Source: Mycobacterium ahvazicum
GTDB taxonomy: Bacteria > Actinomycetota > Actinomycetes > Mycobacteriales > Mycobacteriaceae
Length of the DNA stretch: 64,000 bases
NCBI RefSeq assembly: GCF_900176255.2
Contig: NZ_FXEG02000005.1
Span: 1,054,001-1,118,000, forward strand
Direction of reading: 5' to 3'
The position numbers and the translations under genes are program-made. This document shows positions 44,110 through 51,613 of the stretch, piece after piece. The notes under the pieces are model-generated. The model did no database searches. It was not told the origin of the DNA and worked only from the letters and a program-made list of their open reading frames with translations. Each line of letters starts with the position of its first letter. The stretch's first letter is position 1.

Positions 44110-45152
44110 CCGGGCAGCTTGCCCAGTTCCGCGAGTCCACGAGAGATCAACGGCGCGACCACTTCGGGCATGTGCTCGGAGTCTTTGCCGCTCGCCTGAT
44201 CTGACATGCGCCGGCGGAAGTCGATGCCGGCGGCGATGATGGCGAGCTTGAAGTACGCCAGCGCCATGTAGAACTCCCAATGCGCCAACGGCAAACCGGA
44301 CACAAGCGAATACCGGTCGGCCAGTTCGTCGGCCGTCGGCAGCAGCGGCGACGTCCAGGCCGCTTGCGCATTGACGATCAGATCCAGTGCCGGGTCGCGG
44401 TACACACACATCAGGGCCGCATCAGATAGCGGATCCCCCAACGTCGAGAGTTCCCAATCCACCACGGCACGCACCCGCGTCGGGTCGTCGGCGTCCAGGA
44501 TGGTGTTGTCGATCCGGTAGTCACCGTGCACGATCGACGTACGGCTCTGCGGCGGAATAGCTTGCCGCAGACCGGAATGCAATCTTTCGACGTCGGAGTC
44601 GCGGTGGTCGTCGGGCAGCCGCACCAGTTCCCATTGCGAGCCCCAGCGCCGAACTTGGCGCTCCAGATAACCGCTGGGCCTGCCGAAATCGGCCAGTCCC
44701 ACCGCGTTCGGGTCGACGTTGTGCAAGTCGACGAGTACCCGGACCAACGAGTCGACGCATTTGTCGATCACGGTGTGATTGAAGGCTTCGAGCTGAGCGC
44801 GGCGACGGACGACCTGCCCGGCGACGAACTCGACGATCTGGAACGGCGCGCCCAGCACGGAGTCGTCCTCGCACAGCGCGATCGCGCGGGCCACCGGAAC
44901 GGGCGTGTCCTGCAGTGCCGCCACCACTTTGTACTCGCGCGCCATGTCGTGCGCCGACGGGGTCAGCCCGTGCAGCGGTGGACGCCGCACCAGCCAGTTC
45001 GTTTTGTCGTCGTAGACCCGGAAGGTGAGATTGGAGCGGCCGCCGGAGATGAATTCTCCGCGCAACTCGCCGTCGCGCTCGATACCGAGCGAACGCAGAT
45101 ACCGGTCCAGCGCGGGCAGGTCCAGCCCGTCGAGTCGATCAGCCGAAGTCAC
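44106..45152 (-). CDS. fadE36: Phosphotransferase-family protein (APH fold), FadE36-type
   Basis: A 348-residue aminoglycoside-phosphotransferase-fold kinase: the catalytic IVHGDYRIDN (HGD-x4-N) and metal VVDWELSTLGDP are clear. In M. tuberculosis the ortholog Rv3761c carries the misleading name fadE36 (acyl-CoA dehydrogenase), but no dehydrogenase domain is present. Relatives are the kinase halves of ACAD10/11 that phosphorylate 4-hydroxyacyl-CoA. GTG 45152. Two more members of the family occur at 46736 and 59909. Confidence 0.88.
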   Translation of the reverse strand: MTSADRLDGLDLPALDRYLRSLGIERDGELRGEFISGGRSNLTFRVYDDKTNWLVRRPPLHGLTPSAHDMAREYKVVAALQDTPVPVARAIALCEDDSVLGAPFQIVEFVAGQVVRRRAQLEAFNHTVIDKCVDSLVRVLVDLHNVDPNAVGLADFGRPSGYLERQVRRWGSQWELVRLPDDHRDSDVERLHSGLRQAIPPQSRTSIVHGDYRIDNTILDADDPTRVRAVVDWELSTLGDPLSDAALMCVYRDPALDLIVNAQAAWTSPLLPTADELADRYSLVSGLPLAHWEFYMALAYFKLAIIAAGIDFRRRMSDQASGKDSEHMPEVVAPLISRGLAELGKLPG

Positions 45153-45161
45153 CGAACTTGT

Positions 45162-45770
45162 CTACCATCGCTGATTGCGCGGCAACAGGTCCCACACGTG
45201 TTCGACACCGTTGACCCCCGCCACGGTCGCCTGACCGGTCCGCGAATACAACAATCGGGTCACCGATGCGTAGTCGACGGGAAACGACAACAGCCGCTTC
45301 GTGCCTAGGATTTCGTGCAGCAAGAGGTTGATCACCCCGCCGTGGCTGAACACGGCAACGGTGTCCTCGGGGTCCCCGGACGCGACGAGGTCGTCGATCG
45401 CCGCCCGGATCCGTGCGCGGAACGCGTCTTCGTCGACCGCACTGGGTAAGTGACCCTGCGCCAGCCGCTCCCACTCCTTCGGGTTTTCCGCACGGATCTG
45501 CTCGACCGGGATGTACACCGGAAGGTCGCGATCGTATTCGGCGAAGCGATCGTCGATCTCGACGGACAGCTGCCGGGCCGCCGCGACCGGTTCGGCGGTC
45601 TGGATGGCACGCCGCTGCGGGCTGCTGATCACCCGGGAGATCGGGAACCTGGCGAGCGCCTCGGGCAGGCGCGCGATCTGGGCCACCCCTTCTTCCGAAA
45701 GGTCCGGGTCCGAACCCTGGCCGTGTTCGCTGCGCAACGGCAGCGCATGCCGGACCAGAAGCACTTGCAT
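45162..45770 (-). CDS. Histidine phosphatase superfamily protein
   Basis: A 202-residue phosphoglycerate-mutase-like protein. The nucleophile motif LLVRHA is at the N-terminus (ATG 45770) and the second His lies in VFSHGGVIN; SSPQRRAIQTAEP and ERLAQGHLP are typical. Substrate unknown. It overlaps nothing and ends 10 bases before the kinase gene on the same strand, so may be co-transcribed. Confidence 0.9.
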   Translation of the reverse strand: MQVLLVRHALPLRSEHGQGSDPDLSEEGVAQIARLPEALARFPISRVISSPQRRAIQTAEPVAAARQLSVEIDDRFAEYDRDLPVYIPVEQIRAENPKEWERLAQGHLPSAVDEDAFRARIRAAIDDLVASGDPEDTVAVFSHGGVINLLLHEILGTKRLLSFPVDYASVTRLLYSRTGQATVAGVNGVEHVWDLLPRNQRW

Positions 45771-45878
45771 GTCTCTCCCTGTCGTCGGAGTGGCTTGTTC
45801 GCAGTTTCTCATCGCCCGCCGCCACGGCGCGCGGCCGCCGCCTAATCTGCAAGGGAGGCCCCATCCCGAGGAGGACAG

Positions 45879-46550
45879 ATGACCCGGCCGAGCATCGATT
45901 GGGACGCCGCCTATCGACAAGAATCACCACCGCCGTGGAGCATCGGTCGGCCGCAGCCCGAACTGGCGGTCCTCATCGGTCAAGGCAAGATCCGCAGCGA
46001 CGTGCTGGACTCCGGGTGCGGCCACGCCGCCCTGTCGTTGGCCCTCGCCGCGCGCGGCTACACGGTCGTCGGGCTGGACGCCAGCGCGACGGCGATCGAT
46101 GCCGCGACCGCGGCTGCCGCCGAACAAGGGTTGACAACAGCGACTTTCGCGAAAGCCGACGTCACCGAATTTGGTGACTACCCACCCGATTCCGAAGGCC
46201 GCTTCTCCACCATCCTCGACAGCGGGCTGTTCCATGCTCTGCCGGCCGAGGGGCGTTCGGGCTATCTGCGGTCGATCTTTCGGGCAGCCGCGCCCAGTGC
46301 GGCGCTGTACATTCTGGCCTTCGCGGCCGGGGCGCTCGGTGAACCCGGCGACCGGCCCGGTCCGCAGGGCTTCACCGAAAGCGAATTGCGCGACGTCGTC
46401 TCGACGGTGTGGCAGGTCGACGAGGTCCGCCCCGCGAAGCTCTACGGCAACGCGGCCGCCCTCGATGTTGACCTGCCGAACATCGAACGCGATGACGACG
46501 GGCACTTCGCGGCGCACGGATTCCTGCTCGCCGCACACAAGCCGGGTTAG
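45879..46550 (+). CDS. Class I SAM-dependent methyltransferase
   Basis: A 223-residue methyltransferase with motif I VLDSGCGHAALSLALAARG and the acidic motif II VVGLDASATAID. It starts with ATG 45879 after a strong GAGGAGGA. The N-terminal WDAAYRQESPPPWSIGRPQPEL is typical of thiopurine-methyltransferase/TehB-like mycobacterial proteins. Substrate unknown. Divergent from the phosphatase gene. Confidence 0.9.
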   Translation: MTRPSIDWDAAYRQESPPPWSIGRPQPELAVLIGQGKIRSDVLDSGCGHAALSLALAARGYTVVGLDASATAIDAATAAAAEQGLTTATFAKADVTEFGDYPPDSEGRFSTILDSGLFHALPAEGRSGYLRSIFRAAAPSAALYILAFAAGALGEPGDRPGPQGFTESELRDVVSTVWQVDEVRPAKLYGNAAALDVDLPNIERDDDGHFAAHGFLLAAHKPG

Positions 46551-46691
46551 CACCATCCGTGAACGCCCTCACCTTCGCCGAACGTGCTCTCAGGGCGGGC
46601 TTTCAGCGGGCGGTTTCAAGGGATGGATGCAACACAACTGATTGAGGAGTGTTGTTGTGCCGCGTCCGCGGTTGAGGAGCTGGCAGCAGCG

Positions 46692-46712
46692 GTGGAGAAT
46701 GCTATTCTCCAC
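46692..46712. promoter_or_regulatory. TetR-type palindrome before the kinase-SDR-ACAD operon
   Basis: GTGGAGAAT-GCT-ATTCTCCAC is a perfect nine-base inverted repeat with a three-base spacer, 24 bases upstream of the kinase ATG at 46736. Likely operator for the TetR protein encoded fourth in this operon (49864-50475). Confidence 0.6.
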
Positions 46713-46735
46713 GCAGAGAGTGGGGTGTGCGGACA

Positions 46736-47782
46736 ATGACGACTGCTGGAGAAACCCAACTGGACCCGGGTGTGCTGGGTCGATGGCTCGACGCCAACGA
46801 CGCTCCCGGAAGCGGCGAGGAGCCGCTCCTACAGCAGCTCAAAGGCGGTTCGCAGAACACGCTGTATCTGATTCGGCGGGGCGGCGAGCGCATGGTGCTG
46901 CGCATGCCCGGGGCCCGCGCAGACGCCGCACGCATCGACGGCCTGCTGCGCGAGATCCGGCTGGTGCGGGCGCTGTCCGGCACCGATGTGCCGCACGCCG
47001 AGCTGATCGCCGCCGACGACAGCGGCACCGTGCTGGGCATGCCGTTCTACGTGATGCAGGCGATCGACGGATGGAGCCCGATGGACGGCGGCTGGCAGCC
47101 ACCGTTCGACATCGACCTCGACGCGCGCCGCGGGCTCGCATTCGAACTCGTCGAGGGCGCCGCGAAGCTGGGCCGGGTCGACTGGCGCGAACAAGGACTC
47201 GAGGGCTTCGGGCGTCCGGACGGATTCCACGATCGGCAGGTCGATCGGTGGCTGGCATTCCTCGACGCCTACAAGGTGCGCGAGCTGCCCGGCCTGAACG
47301 AGGCCGCGGATTGGTTGCGCCGCAACCGGCCCGCGGAGTACCAGCCGGGCATCATGCACGGCGACTACCAGTTCGCCAACGTGATGTTCGCGCACGGCAG
47401 TCAACCTCAGCTCGCCGCGATCGTGGACTGGGAGATGACGACGGTCGGCGATCCGCTGCTCGATCTGGCCTGGTGCCTATTGGGCTACGACGGCGAAAAC
47501 CCTAAGGGCGACGGCTTTTATCTGGACATGAGCGGGATGCCCAAGCGGGGCGAGTTGCTGGGCCACTACGAGAAAATCAGCGGGCTTTCCACCGAGAACA
47601 TCGACTATTACCTGGTGCTGGCCAACTGGAAGTTGGGCATCGTGTTGGAAAAGACGTACGCCGCCGGCGTGCGGACCGGAAAGGTCGACCCCAAGATCAC
47701 CGACGCGTTCGGCCCGATGATCCTCGCGCTGATCGCGACGGCGGCCGAGATGGCGCGCGGCCTGCCGACCAGGTGCCGCTGA
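46736..47782 (+). CDS. Phosphotransferase-family protein (ACAD10/LvaA-like kinase)
   Basis: A 348-residue APH-fold kinase: GGSQNTLYLI nucleotide loop, IMHGDYQFANVMF catalytic loop and IVDWEMTTVGDPLLDL metal motif. GTG 46727 would add three residues. It is first in an operon kinase-SDR-acyl-CoA dehydrogenase-TetR-quinone oxidoreductase. In LvaA and ACAD10/11 systems this kinase phosphorylates a 4-hydroxyacyl-CoA before phosphate elimination, a good working hypothesis here. Confidence 0.88.
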   Translation: MTTAGETQLDPGVLGRWLDANDAPGSGEEPLLQQLKGGSQNTLYLIRRGGERMVLRMPGARADAARIDGLLREIRLVRALSGTDVPHAELIAADDSGTVLGMPFYVMQAIDGWSPMDGGWQPPFDIDLDARRGLAFELVEGAAKLGRVDWREQGLEGFGRPDGFHDRQVDRWLAFLDAYKVRELPGLNEAADWLRRNRPAEYQPGIMHGDYQFANVMFAHGSQPQLAAIVDWEMTTVGDPLLDLAWCLLGYDGENPKGDGFYLDMSGMPKRGELLGHYEKISGLSTENIDYYLVLANWKLGIVLEKTYAAGVRTGKVDPKITDAFGPMILALIATAAEMARGLPTRCR

Positions 47783-47783
47783 A

Positions 47784-48542
47784 ATGGGTTACGCCGACCA
47801 ACTTTTCGACCTCACTGATCGCGTGGTGCTGATCACCGGCGGCAGCCGTGGACTTGGGCGGGAGATGGCATTCGCCGTCGCCCACTGCGGCGCCGACGTG
47901 GTGATCGCCAGCCGGAACTTCGAGAACTGCGAGGCGGTGGCCAAGGAGATCGCGGCCGAAACCGGACGATCCGCGCTGCCCTACGGCGTGCACGTCGGAC
48001 GCTGGGACCAGCTCGACGGCCTGGTCGAGGCCACCTACGAGCGGTTCGGCAAGGTCGATACCCTGATCAACAACGCCGGCATGTCGCCACTGTACGACAA
48101 GCTGAGCAACGTCACCGAGAAACTGTTCGACGCGGTGGTGAACCTGAATCTCAAAGGGCCGTTTCGGTTGTCGGCGTTGGTGGGTGAACGAATGGTGGCC
48201 GCCGGCGGCGGGTCGATCATCAACGTCAGCTCCACCGGATCGCTGCGGCCCAACGGCGGCATTATCCCCTACGCCGCCGCCAAGGCCGGGCTCAACGCGA
48301 TGACCGAAGGACTGGCACAGGCCTTCGGTCCCACGGTACGGGTCAACACGCTGATGGCCGGGCCCTACCTGACCGACGTCAGCAAGGCGTGGGATCTGTC
48401 CGGGAACGACAACTTCAGCCACCTGCACCTCAAGCGGGCCGGCGACCCTCACGAGATTGTCGGTGCGGCATTGTTCTTGGCGTCCGACGCGTCCAGTTTC
48501 ACCACCGGTTCGATTCTGCGGACCGACGGCGGAATCCCTTAA
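47784..48542 (+). CDS. Short-chain dehydrogenase/reductase
   Basis: A 252-residue SDR with TGGSRGLG, VVIASRN (Arg, so NADP likely), INNAGMS, catalytic S in VSSTGS and YAAAK. It starts one base after the kinase stop. In the Lva-type pathway the SDR interconverts 4-keto and 4-hydroxyacyl-CoA, so its place between kinase and dehydrogenase is suggestive. Confidence 0.9.
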   Translation: MGYADQLFDLTDRVVLITGGSRGLGREMAFAVAHCGADVVIASRNFENCEAVAKEIAAETGRSALPYGVHVGRWDQLDGLVEATYERFGKVDTLINNAGMSPLYDKLSNVTEKLFDAVVNLNLKGPFRLSALVGERMVAAGGGSIINVSSTGSLRPNGGIIPYAAAKAGLNAMTEGLAQAFGPTVRVNTLMAGPYLTDVSKAWDLSGNDNFSHLHLKRAGDPHEIVGAALFLASDASSFTTGSILRTDGGIP

Positions 48543-48559
48543 AAGGCGGGAGTATTCAC

Positions 48560-49867
48560 GTGTCATGGGACTTCTCTACCGAACCGGAGTTCGAGAAGAA
48601 GCTGGCCTGGGTTCGCGAGTTCGTGCACGAAGAGGTGGAGCCGCTCGAGGTGCTGTTCCCGGGCTGCGAGTTCCTGCCGCTCAACGACGAGCGCCGGCGC
48701 ATCGTCGATCCGCTCAAGCAGCAGGTCCGCGACAATGGCTTGTGGGCACCGCATCTGGGGCCGGAGCTGGGCGGGCAGGGCTTCGGTGCGGTCAAGCTGA
48801 CGTTGATCAACGAGATCCTTGGCCGCAGCCCGTGGGCGCCGATCGTCTTCGGAACCCAAGCACCCGATACCGGCAACGCGGAGATCATCGCGCGCTTCGG
48901 AACGCCGGAGCAAAAGGACCGCTATCTGTCCGGGTTGTTGTCCGGGGAGATCTTCTCCTGCTTCTCGATGACCGAGCCGCAAGGCGGTGCGGACCCGCGC
49001 GTGTTCACCACCCGCGCCGTGCGCGACGGTGACGACTGGGTGATCACCGGGCGAAAGTACTTCTCCTCCAACGCATCTGTCGCATCGTTCTTCATCGTCG
49101 TCGCGATCACCGATCCCGACGTGCCGGTCCACCGTGGCGCCTCGACCTTCCTGATCCCCGCCGGGACCGAGGGGTTGAATCTGGAAGCCAACCATCATCT
49201 GGTGGGCGCGGACCCGCACGAACCAGGGCATTCGCTGGTGCACTACGACGGGGTGCGGGTGGGGGCGGATGCGTTGCTAGGTGAAGCCGGTCAGGGCTTC
49301 CTGATTCTGCAGACCCGGCTGGCCGGCGGGCGGCTGCATCACGCGATGCGATCGATCGGCATGGCGCAGCGCGCCGTCGACATGATGGCGCGGCGCGCGA
49401 AAAGCCGCTTCACCCAAGGCAGCCCGCTGGCTGACAAGCAGCTCGTGCAGGAGTTCGTCGCCGATTCCTACACCGAGCTTATCCCGTTCCGGCTGACCGT
49501 GCTGCACGCCGCCTGGCTGATCGACAACGGCGACGAACATAGCGCACGCGCCGAGATCGGCGCGTGCAAGATCCTGGCCTCACAGGTGCTGAAATCGATT
49601 GCGCTACGCGCGATTCAGGTACACGGTGCGCTCGGGCTCACCGACCAGCTGCCGCTGGTGAACGTGCTGCTGGGCGGCATCGCGCTCGGGCTTGCCGACG
49701 GGCCGACCGAGGCGCACAAGGTCAACCTGGCTCGCATGCTACTCAAAGGCTATGAGGCCGAGGAGGGCGAATGGCCGAGCGAAATGCTGGATGTGCGCCG
49801 CGACGCTGCCCGGCAGAAATACGGCGCTCTGGTCGGTAGCGTTCCGGCACAACCACATTCGCCATGA
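48560..49867 (+). CDS. Acyl-CoA dehydrogenase (ACAD10/11-like)
   Basis: A 435-residue flavin dehydrogenase starting at GTG 48560 behind AAAAGGCGGGAG. It has the FCFSMTEPQGGADPRVF-type substrate/FAD loop (CFSMTEPQGGADP), DWVITGRKYFSSNAS, and the C-terminal VHGALGLTDQLPL region. The dehydrogenase body is full length without a fused kinase, matching separate LvaC/ACAD11-like partners. Likely eliminates phosphate from, or dehydrogenates, the acyl-CoA made by the upstream genes. Confidence 0.92.
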   Translation: MSWDFSTEPEFEKKLAWVREFVHEEVEPLEVLFPGCEFLPLNDERRRIVDPLKQQVRDNGLWAPHLGPELGGQGFGAVKLTLINEILGRSPWAPIVFGTQAPDTGNAEIIARFGTPEQKDRYLSGLLSGEIFSCFSMTEPQGGADPRVFTTRAVRDGDDWVITGRKYFSSNASVASFFIVVAITDPDVPVHRGASTFLIPAGTEGLNLEANHHLVGADPHEPGHSLVHYDGVRVGADALLGEAGQGFLILQTRLAGGRLHHAMRSIGMAQRAVDMMARRAKSRFTQGSPLADKQLVQEFVADSYTELIPFRLTVLHAAWLIDNGDEHSARAEIGACKILASQVLKSIALRAIQVHGALGLTDQLPLVNVLLGGIALGLADGPTEAHKVNLARMLLKGYEAEEGEWPSEMLDVRRDAARQKYGALVGSVPAQPHSP

Positions 49868-50475
49868 CCGACAGGGTCGCCGCGGCCGTCGAACGCGCCC
49901 TCGACGAGCGCCAGCGGGGGGCCACCGCGGAGGTCGAGCGAATCCTGGCCGCCGCGGTGCGGGTGATGGAGCGCGTCGCGCCCGATGAGCCTCGGGTCAG
50001 CGACATCGTCGCCGAGGCCGGGTCGTCGAACAAGGCTTTCTACCGGTACTTTGCCGGAAAGGAGGACCTCATCCTGGCGGTGATGGAGCGTGGCGTCGGC
50101 ATCGTCGAGTCCTACCTTCGCCACCAGATGGCCAAGGAACGGCAACCGCGGGACAAGATCGCCCGCTGGATCGAGGGCACGCTGGCACAAGTCGCCGAAC
50201 CTGACCTGATCAGGAAAAGCCGCGCCGCTGCCGGTCAGATGGCCGCCGCCACGAACTGGCATACGGTCGATCACGCAATGATGTACCCCTTGCGCGATCT
50301 GTTGACCGAACCCGTTGCGGCATTGGGAAGTACCGATGTCGGGCGCGACGTCGAAGCGGTGTTCTGCTGCACCGCGGCGACGATGCGCCGATACATGGGC
50401 TCGGCCGTTCGGCCCGAGCCCGACGACATCGCACACGTGGTGCGGTTCTGTCTCAACGGGTTAGGAGCCAATTGA
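49864..50475 (+). CDS. TetR-family transcriptional regulator
   Basis: A 203-residue regulator starting in an ATGA overlap with the dehydrogenase stop. HTH: VERILAAAVRVMERVAPDEP, then SDIVAEAGSSNKAFYRYFAGKEDLI. Embedded in the operon it probably controls through the palindrome at 46692-46712, giving autorepression. Confidence 0.9.
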   Translation: MTDRVAAAVERALDERQRGATAEVERILAAAVRVMERVAPDEPRVSDIVAEAGSSNKAFYRYFAGKEDLILAVMERGVGIVESYLRHQMAKERQPRDKIARWIEGTLAQVAEPDLIRKSRAAAGQMAAATNWHTVDHAMMYPLRDLLTEPVAALGSTDVGRDVEAVFCCTAATMRRYMGSAVRPEPDDIAHVVRFCLNGLGAN

Positions 50476-51443
50476 TGCGTGCTGTCGTCTGTCGCAGCTA
50501 CGGGCCACCGGAGAGCCTGGTGCTCGACGAGGTTCCGGAGCCCGTCCCCGCGCCCGGCCAGATGCTGGTGCGGGTGCACGCCGCGGCGGTCAATTTCCCC
50601 GACGTGTTGTTCATCGCCGGCAAGTATCAGGTCAAGATCCCACCGCCGTTCATCCCGGGCAATGAGATTGCCGGGGAGGTGCTCTCCGTCGGAGAGGGCG
50701 CGCCGTTTCGCCCCGGTCAGCGGGTGGCCGGCACCACGTTCGGGGCATTCGCCGAGCAGGCACTGCTCGACTCGACGCAGGCCTCGCTGGTGCCCGACGA
50801 CGCCGACTTCGCGTCGGCTGCCGCCTTCGGTGTGACCTACCGCACCGCTTATCACGCTCTGCGCACGACCGCGGCTGTGCGGCAAAGTGATTGGGTCGTC
50901 GTGCTGGGTGCCGCGGGTGGAGTGGGTCTGGCCGCCGTTGATCTGGCGGTGGCGATGGGGGCGCGGGTGCTCGCTGCGGCGTCGAGCCCGGAGAAGCTGG
51001 AACTGTGCCGGCAGCGCGGCGCCGAGGCCGTCGTGGACTACGACCGCGAGGACCTCAAATTGCGGATCCGTGAACTCACCGGAGATGCCGCGCGGGTGGT
51101 CCTTGACCCGGTCGGAGGATCGTATTCAGAACCGGCGCTGCGCGGCCTGGCCCGCGGCGGCACCTTTGTCACCCTCGGTTACGCGGCGGGCAGCATTCCT
51201 GCGATCCCGCTCAATCTCGTTATGCTCAAAGACATCTGCGTGCGCGGCATGGAGATCCGCACGTTCATGGCTGACTACCCCAGGGAATTCGTCCGCGACA
51301 TCGAAGAGCTGACGCAGCTGTTCGCCGACGGTACGGTCCGCCCCTACATCGGCGCGCGATTCCCGTTGTCCGAGGCACCGGCGGCATTGCGATACGTCGC
51401 CGACCGCAAGGCGCTGGGCAAGGTGGTCATCGACGTCGCGTGA
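50475..51443 (+). CDS. NADPH:quinone oxidoreductase family protein (zinc-free MDR)
   Basis: A 322-residue medium-chain reductase without zinc-binding Cys clusters. ATG 50475 shares a base with the TetR stop. The GROES-like head includes HAAAVNFPDVLFIAGKYQ and the nucleotide fold VLGAAGGVGLAAVDLA; AAASSPEKLELCRQ suggests NADP(H). Last gene of the operon; it may reduce an enoyl-CoA, enone or quinone by-product. Confidence 0.92.
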   Translation: MRAVVCRSYGPPESLVLDEVPEPVPAPGQMLVRVHAAAVNFPDVLFIAGKYQVKIPPPFIPGNEIAGEVLSVGEGAPFRPGQRVAGTTFGAFAEQALLDSTQASLVPDDADFASAAAFGVTYRTAYHALRTTAAVRQSDWVVVLGAAGGVGLAAVDLAVAMGARVLAAASSPEKLELCRQRGAEAVVDYDREDLKLRIRELTGDAARVVLDPVGGSYSEPALRGLARGGTFVTLGYAAGSIPAIPLNLVMLKDICVRGMEIRTFMADYPREFVRDIEELTQLFADGTVRPYIGARFPLSEAPAALRYVADRKALGKVVIDVA

Positions 51444-51493
51444 CGCGATCACTCCCTCCTGCCACAGGGGTCGCGGCACAGGGCAATTGCTCT

Positions 51494-51567
51494 TTTGCCC
51501 GCCTCTGAGCGACAACACGTCCGGCAGCTTTGGTCGCGCACACGACTGTCGCTCAGAGGCGGGCAAA
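51494..51567. repeat. Perfect 21-base inverted repeat, 32-base loop
   Basis: 51494-51514 and 51547-51567 are exact reverse complements (arms start TTTGCCCGCC and end GGCGGGCAAA). The element sits between the convergent oxidoreductase (ends 51443) and alkyl sulfatase (ends 51614). It could terminate both transcripts, although only the minus-strand side has a T run (TTTT next to the arm), or be a mobile palindromic repeat. The rest of 51444-51613 holds nothing recognisable. Confidence 0.8.
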
Positions 51568-51613
51568 TAATGTGGTCCACCTCCCGGCGGGGCGCAAGAG
51601 GCGGATGTGACGG

